A DNA stretch of 45,443 bases from Clostridia bacterium. GTDB lineage: Bacteria; Bacillota; Clostridia; Christensenellales; Aristaeellaceae. A program made the translations under genes and the position numbers. Within the stretch, counting starts at the first letter, position 1, and the number at the start of each line of letters is the position of its first letter. Where the stretch lies: contig JAFXQO010000078.1 in the NCBI GenBank assembly GCA_017527065.1, forward strand, positions 1 to 45,443. The letters run 5' to 3'. Under the pieces are notes generated by a model, which did not search any database, was not told the DNA's origin, and saw only the letters and a list, made by a program, of their open reading frames with translations. Positions 1 through 9,227 of this stretch are shown piece after piece.

Positions 1-638
1 CCGGGCTCGCCGATCAGCACGGGGTTGTTCTTCGTCTTGCGCAGCAGGATGCGGATGACGTTCCTGATCTCGCTGTCGCGGCCGATGACCGGGTCCAGCT
101 TCTGCTTCCGGGCCAGCTCGACCAGCTCCTGGCCGTATTTGTTGAGCGCGTCGTAGGTCTCCTCCGGCTGGTCGCTGGTCACCCGGGCGTTGCCGCGCAC
201 GGCCTGCATTTCCTTCAGGAAAGCGTCCTTCCTGATGCCGCAGGTCTCGAACACCCGCTTCGCCCCGGCGTTCGCCCTGTCCATCAGCGCCAGGAAGATG
301 TGCTCCACAGACACGTAGTCGTCCTTCATGCGGGCGGCCGTCTGCTCGGCCTCGGTGAGCGCCGCGTCCAGCTCGGGGGTGATGTACACCTTGTCCGGCT
401 CGCGGCCGCTGCCCGTCACCTTCGGGATGCGGGCGATTTCCGTTTCGCACGCCTGGATGAACCGGGCGGGCTCCACGTTCATTTTGGACAGAAGCTGGCC
501 GATCAGCCCGCCTTCCTGGTCGGCCAGGGCATAGAGCAGGTGCACCTGGTCGATCTGCATGTTCTGGTATTGAATGGCCACCGACTGCGCCGCGTGGATG
601 GCCTCCATGGATTTTTGCGTCAGCTTTTGCGCGTTCAT
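1..638 (-). CDS. clpB: ClpB disaggregase, N-terminal part (truncated by window edge)
   Basis: This is the first 212 codons of an AAA+ disaggregase that, in the ClpB family, works with DnaK to resolubilise aggregated proteins in the cytoplasm. The Clp N-domain is visible as two repeats (about residues 1-75 and 80-150), starting [14 protein letters not shown] and containing [11 protein letters not shown]. It is followed by the segment [15 protein letters not shown] that opens the first ATPase module; the window ends inside Walker A at NPVLIGEP. The phrase [18 protein letters not shown] before the ATPase domain is typical of ClpB rather than ClpC. ATG at 638-636 is preceded by GGAGGGG. A textbook promoter with a CtsR operator lies just upstream. 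The remaining three quarters lie left of base 1, so integrity cannot be judged. Confidence 0.93.
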   Translation of the reverse strand, partial: MNAQKLTQKSMEAIHAAQSVAIQYQNMQIDQVHLLYALADQEGGLIGQLLSKMNVEPARFIQACETEIARIPKVTGSGREPDKVYITPELDAALTEAEQTAARMKDDYVSVEHIFLALMDRANAGAKRVFETCGIRKDAFLKEMQAVRGNARVTSDQPEETYDALNKYGQELVELARKQKLDPVIGRDSEIRNVIRILLRKTKNNPVLIGEP

Positions 639-687
639 AGGATCCCCTCCTTGCAAGAGAGCCGCCGGCCCGTTTTTTCGACCGACG

Positions 688-738
688 TTTGACTTTCTTT
701 GACTATTAGTATTATAGCAGAGCGCGGCCAGAAGTCAA
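688..738 (-). promoter_or_regulatory. clpB promoter with CtsR operator
   Basis: On the minus strand, TTGACT (738-733), a 16-bp spacer and TATAAT (716-711) form a sigma-A-type promoter. Immediately downstream, at 704-688, two AGTCAAA heptads separated by GAA match the CtsR consensus RGTCAAA-NAN-RGTCAAA exactly. The operator would cover the transcription start, so CtsR binding should block clpB transcription until heat shock. CtsR itself is not in this window. Confidence 0.88.
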
Positions 739-920
739 GGGCATTCCCGAGAATTTACAATTCATTCATATTGGGGCGGCCCGCGCCGCGCCCGGCCGCG
801 AAATGAAATTTCCGCGGGTCCATAGTATCAATACCGGGCCAAAAACGCTAATTTTCAGTAAAAAATCGCATTTATCCGAATCTCTCCTGCAAATTCGGCG
901 GCGGGCGGGCCGGTAATTCA
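739..920. other. Intergenic region between the divergent clpB and gdhA promoters
   Basis: The whole gap runs from 639 to 981. It holds the clpB leader and promoter on the left and the gdhA promoter on the right. The middle is a GC-rich stretch (about 770-805) followed by an AT-rich one (about 840-890). I see no convincing gene, riboswitch or terminator; a 63-codon frame on the minus strand (957-766) has no ribosome site or recognisable motif. Confidence 0.6.
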
Positions 921-949
921 TTGACAAGCGGCGCAAAATCATATAAAAT
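921..949 (+). promoter_or_regulatory. gdhA promoter
   Basis: TTGACA at 921-926 and TAAAAT at 944-949 are separated by 17 bp, giving a good vegetative promoter that ends 32 bp before the gdhA ATG. Confidence 0.75.
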
Positions 950-951
950 AA

Positions 952-2313
<1,362 letters not shown>

Positions 2314-2397
2314 TATTCGGATACCGGATCCGGCGCCTCTCTGTATGCGCCGATGCCCGGGCGCTTTCAAATCCGCTGTTTTCCCATCCGGGAGCCT

Positions 2398-2435
2398 GGC
2401 TCCGCCGGTCGGCAACGTCCGGCGGGGCCTTTTTT
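2398..2435 (+). terminator. gdhA intrinsic terminator
   Basis: An 11-bp stem (2398-2408 with 2419-2429, one G-U pair) enclosing a 10-nt loop is followed directly by six T residues. It isolates gdhA from rny. Confidence 0.88.
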
Positions 2436-2533
2436 GCCGCCGGCCGGTTACCTTCTTCAAACTCATCCCATAATCCCAAACGCCTTTTGGAAAAATATGC
2501 AGAAAAGATGTAGTGAAGTTTAATGTTTTGTGC

Positions 2534-2563
2534 TTGACACGGCGCCTTTTTGCAGTCTAAAAT
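2534..2563 (+). promoter_or_regulatory. rny promoter
   Basis: TTGACA (2534-2539) and TAAAAT (2558-2563), 18 bp apart, lie 80 bp before the chosen rny start. A small CGGG/CCCG hairpin (about 2583-2597) sits in the leader. The rest of the 2314-2642 gap holds only the gdhA terminator. Confidence 0.75.
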
Positions 2564-2642
2564 ACATTTGTTAGCTTTTAATCGGGTATTATGCCCGGTT
2601 TAGACTGATAATTGATTGGAAAGGAAGGAGGAGAACAGGTCA

Positions 2643-4184
2643 TTGAGTCCCATCATCGCCATTATTCTGATCATCGTGGCGCTGGCGATCGGCACGGCTG
2701 CCGGTTTTCTCTATCGCCAGAACGTCACTGAAAAGAAAATCGGCCGCACAGAGGAATACGCCAACAACCTTCTGGCCGAAGCCACTCACAAGGCTGAGGA
2801 AAAGAAGAAGGAGGCCATTCTCGAGGCCAAGGAAGAAGTCATTCGCCTGAGAAGCGAACTCGATAAAGAGGTTCGCGACCGCCGCAGCGAAGTGTCCAAG
2901 CAGGAGCGCCGCCTGAACCAGCGCGAAGAAACCCTCGACAAGAAGCTGGACAACCTCGAAGCCCGCGAAGAGAGCCTGAACGAGAAGTACAAGGAAGCCG
3001 AGCGCATCGAAGCCGAGGCGCAGAAGCTCCACGACCAGCAACAGTCCGAACTCGAACGCATCTCCAACATGACCATGGAAGAGGCCAAGGACGTCCTGAT
3101 TTCCCGCATCCAGAAGGACGCCTACCACGACGCCGCCGTCATGGTGCGCGACATCGAGAGCCGCGCCAAGGAGGAGGCCGACAAGAAGGCCCGCAACATC
3201 ATCTCCCTCGCCATCCAGAAGTGCGCCGCGGATCAGGTGGCCGAGACCACCGTGTCCGTCGTCGCGCTGCCCAACGACGACATGAAGGGCCGCATCATCG
3301 GCCGCGAAGGCCGCAACATCCGCGCCCTGGAAACCGCCACCGGCGTCGACCTCATCATCGACGACACGCCGGAGGCCGTCATCATCTCCGGATTCGACCC
3401 GGTGCGCCGCGAGGTCGCCCGCATCGCCCTGGAAAAGCTCATCATGGACGGCCGCATCCATCCCGCCCGCATCGAGGAAATGGTGGAAAAGGCCCGCCGC
3501 GAGGTGGACAACCAGATCCGCGAGGCCGGCGAGCAGGCCATCTTCGAGACCAACCTGCACGGCATCCATCACGAGCTGGTCAAGCTCCTGGGCCGCATGC
3601 GCTACCGCACCAGCTACGGCCAGAACGTGCTCAGGCACTCCATCGAGGTGTCCCACCTGGCGGGCGTCATGGCCGCCGAGCTGGGCGCGGACGTGACCCT
3701 GGCCAAGCGCGCGGGCCTGCTGCACGACATCGGCAAGTCAATCGACCACGAGGTCGAGGGCACCCACGTGACCATCGGCGCGGAGCTGGCCAAGAAGTAC
3801 CACGAATCCGACGCGGTGGTGCACTGCATCATGGCCCACCACAACGACGTGGAGCCCACCACGGTCGAAGCCGTGCTGGTCCAGGCCGCGGACGCGATTT
3901 CCGCCGCCCGCCCCGGCGCGCGCCGCGAGTCCATCGAGAATTACATCAAGCGCCTGGAGAAGCTGGAGGAGATCGCCGATTCCTTCGAGGGCGTCGACAA
4001 GAGCTTCGCCATCCAGTCGGGCCGCGAGGTTCGCATCATGGTCAAGCCCGAGGACGTCAACGACGCCGGCACGCTCATCCTCGCCAAGGAGATCGTGAAG
4101 CGCATCGAAAACGAGATGGAGTATCCCGGCCAGATCAAGGTCAGCGTCATCCGCGAGACCCGCTCCGTGGAATTCGCCAAGTAA
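2643..4184 (+). CDS. rny: Ribonuclease Y
   Basis: Membrane-anchored endoribonuclease that starts bulk mRNA decay in Gram-positive bacteria. The 513-residue product shows, in order, an N-terminal membrane anchor ([16 protein letters not shown]), a long charged coiled coil (about 25-175), a KH RNA-binding domain with [15 protein letters not shown] near 216, and an HD domain with the metal-binding [10 protein letters not shown] near 360 and later HHN. The frame is open back to a TTG at 2616, but the strong AAGGAGGA site (2625-2632) lies inside that extension and 11 nt before a second TTG at 2643. The protein from 2643 begins as RNase Y proteins normally do, so I chose the TTG at 2643. The gene has its own promoter and terminator. 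Confidence 0.95.
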   Translation: MSPIIAIILIIVALAIGTAAGFLYRQNVTEKKIGRTEEYANNLLAEATHKAEEKKKEAILEAKEEVIRLRSELDKEVRDRRSEVSKQERRLNQREETLDKKLDNLEAREESLNEKYKEAERIEAEAQKLHDQQQSELERISNMTMEEAKDVLISRIQKDAYHDAAVMVRDIESRAKEEADKKARNIISLAIQKCAADQVAETTVSVVALPNDDMKGRIIGREGRNIRALETATGVDLIIDDTPEAVIISGFDPVRREVARIALEKLIMDGRIHPARIEEMVEKARREVDNQIREAGEQAIFETNLHGIHHELVKLLGRMRYRTSYGQNVLRHSIEVSHLAGVMAAELGADVTLAKRAGLLHDIGKSIDHEVEGTHVTIGAELAKKYHESDAVVHCIMAHHNDVEPTTVEAVLVQAADAISAARPGARRESIENYIKRLEKLEEIADSFEGVDKSFAIQSGREVRIMVKPEDVNDAGTLILAKEIVKRIENEMEYPGQIKVSVIRETRSVEFAK

Positions 4185-4196
4185 ACGCGCATACCG

Positions 4197-4236
4197 AAAG
4201 CCCCGCCGCCCTCGGGAGAGGGAAGCGGGGCTTTTT
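4197..4236 (+). terminator. rny intrinsic terminator
   Basis: A 10-bp perfect stem (4197-4206 with 4225-4234) ends in a T run. Its mirror-image A/T arms may also stop the converging XRE gene transcript on the other strand. Confidence 0.85.
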
Positions 4237-4259
4237 CACACGGAAAAACAGGCTCTGTT

Positions 4260-4805
4260 TCATTCCGCCGGCCGCGGCAGGATGCCCTTGCGCTCGCAGC
4301 GGGCGAGCACCATGTTCCGCCAGTGTTCGTGCGTGAGGCGCGCCTTCGCCTCCTCCGGGTCCACATAAGCGCCCTGCTCCAGCGCCTGGATCAGCAGCTC
4401 CGCCACCGCGGCCTCCCGCAGGAAATCCGTGGAGAGCAGCTCGTCCAGGTCGGTATTCATTTTGGCCTCAACGCCTTCGGCCATGCCCTGCCAGAGGGTG
4501 TTGTTCCGGCCCATCAGGCGCCGGGCCTCGGCCAGGCACTCGATGGCGCGCACCGTGTCGGCCACGCTCACCGCGCGGGTAAACTGCGCCTCCGCCGCGC
4601 CGCCGCGCAGCAGGTAGTCCGCGCTGGTGTATAGCGCCGCGGCCAGGTCGCTGAGAAGCGCCGTGTCCGGCAGCGTCTGGCCGGATTCCCACTTGCTCAC
4701 CGCCTGAGCGCTCACCATCAGCCGTTCGCCCAGCTGCGCCTGCGTCATGCCATACCGCTTTCTCAGCGCGGCGATCAGTTCGCCCGTTTTGACGGGATCT
4801 GTCAT
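4260..4805 (-). CDS. XRE-family transcriptional regulator
   Basis: A 181-residue cytoplasmic protein with an N-terminal XRE/Cro helix-turn-helix at about residues 9-66. The pattern is GMTQAQLGERLMVSAQAVSKW followed by LSDLAAALYTSADYLL, the usual two-helix DNA-binding unit plus closing helices. The remaining 115 residues are helical and contain no recognised sensor; they may dimerise or read a partner. ATG at 4805 is preceded by AGGGAGGA. It converges on rny and runs in the same direction as the downstream-facing genes at 4926-5768, but a 120-bp gap separates it from them. Target genes are unknown. Confidence 0.85.
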   Translation of the reverse strand: MTDPVKTGELIAALRKRYGMTQAQLGERLMVSAQAVSKWESGQTLPDTALLSDLAAALYTSADYLLRGGAAEAQFTRAVSVADTVRAIECLAEARRLMGRNNTLWQGMAEGVEAKMNTDLDELLSTDFLREAAVAELLIQALEQGAYVDPEEAKARLTHEHWRNMVLARCERKGILPRPAE

Positions 4806-4925
4806 CGTCCATTCCTCCCTTCCGGCGTCATTATACGCCGGGCAGCGCCGCCGTTCAATGACCGGACGGGGGAGTTTTGGCGAAAAATGACAACCGGCGG
4901 TTGAGCTCCCGCGCGCGTCCGCCCC

Positions 4926-5132
4926 TCAGCGTATGCGGAAATCGCCCGCGCCGCTGGCGCGCACCGCCGCGCCCAGCGCCTCGTCGGTCAGCTCGTCGCC
5001 CCGCCAGACGCGGATGGCGCTGCGCCCGGTCACCACTTCCGCGCCGATCACCCCGGAGAGGGCGTTCACGGCGTCCCGCGCCCTCATCAGCTGCCGCGCG
5101 CCGCAGTCCAGCGTTATTTCCCTTTGAACCAT
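4926..5132 (-). CDS. Small HMA-fold-like protein without the metal-binding CXXC
   Basis: A 68-residue protein whose layout (beta strand, CGARQLMRARDAVNALSG helix, beta hairpin GAEVVTGRSAIRVW, second helix, final strand) resembles heavy-metal-associated copper-chaperone folds. The metal loop that would read GMxCxxC is CGARQL here, with only one Cys, so metal binding by the usual mode is unlikely. GGAGGT lies 8 nt before ATG 5132. It starts 18 nt after the exonuclease gene stop and is probably co-transcribed with it. The fold assignment is an inference from the hydrophobic pattern; function is unknown. Confidence 0.65.
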   Translation of the reverse strand: MVQREITLDCGARQLMRARDAVNALSGVIGAEVVTGRSAIRVWRGDELTDEALGAAVRASGAGDFRIR

Positions 5133-5150
5133 CGGAATACACCTCCGGGC

Positions 5151-5768
5151 TCAGTCTGCCCGGCCGGCCAGCGCGCTATGCAGCAGCGCCTCCTCCGCGA
5201 AGCCCTCCAGATCGCCCCGCGCCGCCGCCGCGCGCACGCACAGCCATGTGGCCGCGGCGTCGAAGCGGGCGTCGTGCGGGGCGTCGCCGCCGGAGAACCA
5301 TTCGCCGCAGCGCGCGGCGGTCTCTTCGGCCGTCACGCCGTACCAGGCGCACAGCCGCCGAAGGCTGGGCCATCCGACGCGGGCATGATCCCTGACCCGC
5401 CGCATGCGAACGAAAAAGTCCCGCGTGCAGAAGGCGTTGATTTCGCCCATATCCAGGCCGCAGCGCAGGAACTCCGCGCGCAGGAAGCGCAGGTCTCCCG
5501 CCGCGCCGTGGCCCACGACGCAGCCGGCGGCGGTGAAATCCGCCAGGAGGGACGCCGCCTCATCCTCAAAGCGCCGGCCTCCCGAAAGCGCCGCCAGCGC
5601 CTCCGGGCTCAGGCCGTGAATCCCGAAGGCGCGGGGCGTCATGGCGTCCACGGTGAAATACAGGTTCCTGCCCGTCACCCGCGCGCCCTCGATCGTGAGA
5701 TAAGCGATCTGGCAGATCTGGCCGGGCTCGGGCGCGGTCATCTCCGCGTCGAATGCGATGACCTTCAT
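5151..5768 (-). CDS. DEDDh 3'-5' exonuclease (DnaQ/RNase T-like)
   Basis: A 205-residue exonuclease-domain protein of the family that includes DNA polymerase III epsilon and RNase T. The three exonuclease motifs are readable: Exo I FDAEMTAPEPG (Asp and Glu of DxE) at residues 6-16, Exo II VVGHGAAGDLRFLRAEF near 85-100 (Asp), and Exo III HDARFDAAAT near 165 (His and Asp, the DEDDh type). The insertion FGIHGLSPEAL is also typical of epsilon-like nucleases. There is no polymerase or helicase fusion, so its substrate (DNA repair intermediates or RNA ends) is open. ATG 5768 follows an AAAGGAG site. The HMA-like small gene follows in the same operon; radC is divergent on the other side. Confidence 0.88.
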   Translation of the reverse strand: MKVIAFDAEMTAPEPGQICQIAYLTIEGARVTGRNLYFTVDAMTPRAFGIHGLSPEALAALSGGRRFEDEAASLLADFTAAGCVVGHGAAGDLRFLRAEFLRCGLDMGEINAFCTRDFFVRMRRVRDHARVGWPSLRRLCAWYGVTAEETAARCGEWFSGGDAPHDARFDAAATWLCVRAAAARGDLEGFAEEALLHSALAGRAD

Positions 5769-5875
5769 GGGCGGCGCTCCTTTCGACGGAAATTTCGCCC
5801 TGCCGCAGGAGAACCGGCGCGCCGGGGCGAATAAAAAAGCAGCGGCCGGCGCGTCGCTGAGAGGAGGAAACCGCC

Positions 5876-6514
5876 ATGCCCACTTCGCGCGAGGAACTGG
5901 CGCTGCTCGCCAACCTGCTCTACATCGCCTCTCACGGGCGGCAGGGCGCGGAAACGGCCGAGCGGCTCATGCGCCGTTTCGGCTCGCTGGGGAACATCTT
6001 CGGCAGCAGCCCAGGCGCGCTGGCCCGGCTCGGCCTCCCCGAAGCGCAGGCGGCGCTGCTGCTGGCGGCGCATCCGGTCGCCCGGCGCCGCGCCATGGAA
6101 CGGCTGGGCCCCTCGCCCAACCTGCGGGATCCCGAGGCGCTGCGCGATTACGTGCGCGCGCTGTATGTGGGCGTGCGCAACGAGCGCTTCATCGTCATCA
6201 ACCTGGACGATAAGGGCCGCCTCATCGACGCGCCGGCGGTGGCCGAGGGCACCATGCGGGAGATCCCGCTCCTGCCGCGCACGCTGCTGGACCGCGTCGT
6301 GCGCGCCGGGGCGTCGTCGGTCATATTCGTGCACAACCATCCGGGCGGGCAGCGGGGGTTTTCCTCGTCGGACATCCTCTCCACCCAGGCCTTCGCGGCC
6401 GTGCTGCGGAGCGCCGGCGTCGCCCTGCTGGACCATATACTCTTCTCCGGCGGCGAGACCGTCAGCATGCGCGCCGCCTGCCGTCTGCCGGAAATCTTCG
6501 CCCCGCCGCGCTGA
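5876..6514 (+). CDS. radC: RadC/JAB-domain protein
   Basis: A 212-residue member of the RadC family, historically linked to DNA repair; its biochemical role remains unsettled. The N-terminal half is a helix-hairpin-helix-like region (about residues 20-60, with FGSLGNIFGSSPGALARLGL). The C-terminal half is the JAMM-like domain, with HNHPGGQRGFSSSD (residues about 146-159) carrying the two His and Asp metal ligands, and the earlier glutamate in VAEGTMREIPL. The C-terminal LLDHILFSGGETVSM is the standard RadC ending. GAGAGGAGG precedes the ATG. It is 107 bp from the divergent exonuclease gene and converges with the MreB-like gene, 19 bp apart. Confidence 0.92.
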   Translation: MPTSREELALLANLLYIASHGRQGAETAERLMRRFGSLGNIFGSSPGALARLGLPEAQAALLLAAHPVARRRAMERLGPSPNLRDPEALRDYVRALYVGVRNERFIVINLDDKGRLIDAPAVAEGTMREIPLLPRTLLDRVVRAGASSVIFVHNHPGGQRGFSSSDILSTQAFAAVLRSAGVALLDHILFSGGETVSMRAACRLPEIFAPPR

Positions 6515-6533
6515 CGCGCCCCGCGCGGAATCG

Positions 6534-7532
6534 CTAAAACCCAGGCCTCCGCACGGCCATGTCGGAGAGGACGGGGTCCTGCAGGATGCGGGCCATGCCC
6601 TTGCCGGTGCACAGGCCCGGCGTCTCCGGGATGTGGCAGCCGAGGCCGCAGCGGTCGGAGAGCGCCTTGTCCAGGCCCGAGAGCAGCGCGCCGCCGCCGG
6701 TGAGGATCACGCCGGTGCGCAGAAGATCCGCGGAGAGCTCGTCCGGGGCGTCCTGCACCGTCTCCTGAATGGCCAGCGCCAGCGCGTCCACGACGGGCTC
6801 CACCGCCTCGCGGACCAGCAGGGCGTTGATTTCCCGGGCGCCGGGAAAGCCGGTGGCCATGTCCAGGCCCGTGGCCTCGCAGGTCACCTCCCGCGCCGGC
6901 AGCGCGGAGGCGAGCACCAGCTTCACGTCCTCGGCCGTGCGCGGCCCGATGGAAAGCGCCGCCCTGGCGCGCACCAGGCGGGCAATGTCCTCGTCCACGC
7001 GGTTCATGCCGAAGGGAACGCGGCGGGCCCGGGCGATCCGGCCGTAGGATATGAGCGTCACGCTCATGCGGCCCGCGCCGATGTCGGCCAGCGCGAAGCC
7101 CTCGCCCCGGCGGATGTCCATGCCCGCGCCGGCGGCGGCGGCGATGTCGGAGGACAAGAGGCCGCACTCGCCCGCGCCCAGCTCCAGCGCGGTGTTCACG
7201 AGCATTTCCTTTTCGCTCCGGCTCATGAAGCCATTGTCCACGAACACCACCGAGGGCCGCGACAGCTTCGCGCCGGACGTAAACGGCTCCAGCAGCCGCG
7301 TGAGCCACTGGGCCGCCAGCTTCGGCTCGCACACGCGGCCGTTTTCCAGCGGCCGCGCCACGCGCACGCCGGCCGGCGCGCGCCCCTGCATCTCCTGCGC
7401 GTCCTCGCCGATGGCGACGAGGCGGTCGCCCCGCAGGGCCCCCAGCGACGGCGCGGAAAACGCCAGGCCGTTCTCCCGCGTCGCCAGGCGGACGGTATTT
7501 TCCCCCAATTCCAGCGCGATATCCCACTGCAT
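6534..7532 (-). CDS. Divergent MreB/Mbl-like actin homologue
   Basis: A 332-residue protein with the full MreB layout: an opening DIALELGENTVRLA (phosphate-1 strand pair), an AIGEDAQEMQGRAP segment that matches the MreB AVGEEA-MIGRTP element, RPLENGRV, the phosphate-2 motif ADIGAGRMSVTLI near 145, and TGGGALLSGL near 290. Important changes are visible: the MreB catalytic glutamate region, normally EEPMAAAIG, reads SSDIAAAAG (residues 127-135), and the phosphate-2 GGGTT is GAGRM. ATP may bind, but hydrolysis is doubtful. MreB normally guides cell-wall synthesis in mreBCD; no mreC or mreD is beside it, so I read this as a paralogue with a specialised, perhaps sporulation or morphology, role. 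It has its own promoter. Confidence 0.85.
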   Translation of the reverse strand: MQWDIALELGENTVRLATRENGLAFSAPSLGALRGDRLVAIGEDAQEMQGRAPAGVRVARPLENGRVCEPKLAAQWLTRLLEPFTSGAKLSRPSVVFVDNGFMSRSEKEMLVNTALELGAGECGLLSSDIAAAAGAGMDIRRGEGFALADIGAGRMSVTLISYGRIARARRVPFGMNRVDEDIARLVRARAALSIGPRTAEDVKLVLASALPAREVTCEATGLDMATGFPGAREINALLVREAVEPVVDALALAIQETVQDAPDELSADLLRTGVILTGGGALLSGLDKALSDRCGLGCHIPETPGLCTGKGMARILQDPVLSDMAVRRPGF

Positions 7533-7565
7533 GCGCGCGTCCTCCGTCTGTATGATGATGGATAC

Positions 7566-7594
7566 AGTATAGCACAGAGCGGGGGAATGCGCAA
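7566..7594 (-). promoter_or_regulatory. Promoter of the MreB-like gene
   Basis: TTGCGC (7594-7589), a 17-bp spacer and TATACT (7571-7566) precede the ATG at 7532 by 33 bp. Confidence 0.65.
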
Positions 7595-7618
7595 ATAGGC
7601 CCTGCCCGCTCCCAGGGG

Positions 7619-7992
7619 CGTCTCATTTAATGTCTCGTTCAACAAATTGGATGCAGTCGCGATAAGCAACGACCCTATCGCCTCGCTGCGCTCGGCACTT
7701 CCCCTGAGAGGGGAAGCAAGATCGTTTCTTTTGAGGCGTTCTTCTTGGCTCCCCTTTCAGGGGAGCTGGCGCGCAGCGCCTGAAGGGTTTCCCTCGTCGT
7801 GCGCCTATTTGTGAGTCGCGATAAGCAACGACCCTATCGCCTCGCTGCGCTCGGCACTTCCCCTGAGAGGGGAAGCAAGATCGTTCCTTTTGAGGCGTTC
7901 TTCTTGGCTCCCCTTTCAGGGGAGCTGGCGCGCTGCGCCTGAAGGGTTTCCCTCGTCGTGCGCCTATTTGTGAATAACACTATATAATGAGA
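7619..7992. repeat. Tandem 159-bp repeat with internal hairpins (two copies)
   Basis: Two head-to-tail units, 7656-7814 and 7815-7973, differ at only two positions that I can find (7727/7886 and 7775/7934). Each unit holds two stem-loops: one around CTTCCCCTGAGAGGGGAAG and one around GCTCCCCTTTCAGGGGAGC. The flanks, TCTCATTTA at 7619 and TAATGAGAT at the right end, are near-inverted copies, suggesting a MITE-like element with short terminal inverted repeats. A third, more divergent copy with the same left flank is at 18072-18252. No coding capacity is apparent. It fills most of the gap between the MreB-like gene and serA. Confidence 0.85.
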
Positions 7993-8012
7993 TACTCCGG
8001 TCCCGCTCCCAT

Positions 8013-8045
8013 GAAAAGGACCGCCCCCTGCGGAGCGGCCCTTTC
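8013..8045 (-). terminator. serA terminator
   Basis: A hairpin with arms 8015-8024 and 8035-8044. It pairs fully on the minus-strand transcript through one G-U pair and is followed there by a short U run. It lies 16 bp beyond the serA stop. Confidence 0.75.
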
Positions 8046-8060
8046 GTTTTATTGATCCGC

Positions 8061-9227
8061 TTACTCGAAATACCTCACCCGGTAGATGAAGTCCAGCGCC
8101 GCGATGCGGTCGAGGGTCTCCTTCGAGGCGGGCTCGTCCAGATCGAGCACGGTGTAGGCGAACTCCCCGCGGGACTTGTTCACCATGTTGTCGATGTTGA
8201 CGCCCTGTGCCGCCACCTGCGAGGTGATCGGGCCCACGGTGTTGGGCACGTTGGCGTGCAGCACGGCCAGGCGGTAGCGGAACGAGGCGTTCAGCGGGCA
8301 GGCCGGGTAGTTGACCGAATTCACGATGGAACCGAACTTGAGGTAGTCCTCCAGCTGGCGGCTCACCATGTCCACGCAGTTGTCCTCGCTCTCCGGCGTG
8401 GACGCGCCCAGGTGCGGAATGGCCACCACGCCCGGCGCGCCGATCAGCTCGTCCGCCGGGAAGTCGGTCACGTAGCGGCGCAGCTGGCCGGACGCCAGCG
8501 CCGCCAGAAGGTCTGCGTTGTTGACCAGCTCGCCCCGGGCCAGGTTGATGAGCGCCGCGCCCTTCTTCATCTTGGCAAACAGCGCCTCGTTGAAGGAGCC
8601 GCGGGTGGCGTCCATCAGCGGCACGTGGATGGACAGGTAGTCGCACTGGGGCAGCATCTCGTCCTGGTCGGTCATGTGCACGATCTTGCGGGACAGCTTC
8701 CAGGCGTTCTCCACGGAGATGAAGGGGTCGTAGCCCAGCACGCGCATCTTCAGGTCCGCCGCCGCGTTCGCCACCAGGCCGCCCACGCCGCCCAGGCCCA
8801 CCACGCCGATGGTCTTGCCCATCAGCTCCGGCCCCACGAACTGGCTCTTGCCCTTTTCCACCAGCTTGGCGACCTCCGCGCCCTTGCCCTTGAGGGTCTT
8901 CGCCCACTCGATGCCGCCCACGATGTCGCGGGAGGCCAGCAGCAGCGCGGCGATGGACAATTCCTTCACGGCGTTGGCGTTCGCGCCGGGCGTGTTGAAC
9001 ACCACGATGCCCTCTTTGCCGAAATCCGCCACGGGGATGTTGTTGTAGCCCGCGCCGGCCCGGCCCACGGCCAGCAGCCCCGCGGGCGGCGTCATGGCGT
9101 GCATGTCGGCGCTGCGCACGATGATGGCGTCCGGATTCTCGATCTCCGCGCCGACGGCGAACTCGCTCGCGGCGAGCACGTTTTTGTATACCGGGGAAAT
9201 GCTGTTGAGCGTTTTGATATTAAACAT
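8061..9227 (-). CDS. serA: D-3-phosphoglycerate dehydrogenase
   Basis: This 388-residue enzyme oxidises 3-phosphoglycerate to 3-phosphohydroxypyruvate with NAD, the first committed step of serine synthesis. Visible are the substrate-domain start RSADMHAM and VGRAGAGYNNI, the Rossmann turn VVGLGGVGGLVANAA near 145, the catalytic Arg in INLARGELVNN, the catalytic His in IPHLGASTPESE, and a short C-terminal ACT domain (VLHANVPNTVGPITSQVAAQGVNI). It belongs to the shorter class without the intervening domain. A frame extension to a TTG at 9236 exists, but AAGGAG at 9243-9238 is ideally placed (10 nt) for ATG 9227. The start overlaps the serC stop by 8 bp, so the two are translationally coupled. 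The ACT domain suggests serine feedback. Confidence 0.94.
   Translation of the reverse strand: MFNIKTLNSISPVYKNVLAASEFAVGAEIENPDAIIVRSADMHAMTPPAGLLAVGRAGAGYNNIPVADFGKEGIVVFNTPGANANAVKELSIAALLLASRDIVGGIEWAKTLKGKGAEVAKLVEKGKSQFVGPELMGKTIGVVGLGGVGGLVANAAADLKMRVLGYDPFISVENAWKLSRKIVHMTDQDEMLPQCDYLSIHVPLMDATRGSFNEALFAKMKKGAALINLARGELVNNADLLAALASGQLRRYVTDFPADELIGAPGVVAIPHLGASTPESEDNCVDMVSRQLEDYLKFGSIVNSVNYPACPLNASFRYRLAVLHANVPNTVGPITSQVAAQGVNIDNMVNKSRGEFAYTVLDLDEPASKETLDRIAALDFIYRVRYFE

Noticed and set aside
7619-7992. CRISPR array
   Set aside because: The repeat is 159 bp, tandem with no spacers, and has internal hairpins, with no cas genes near.
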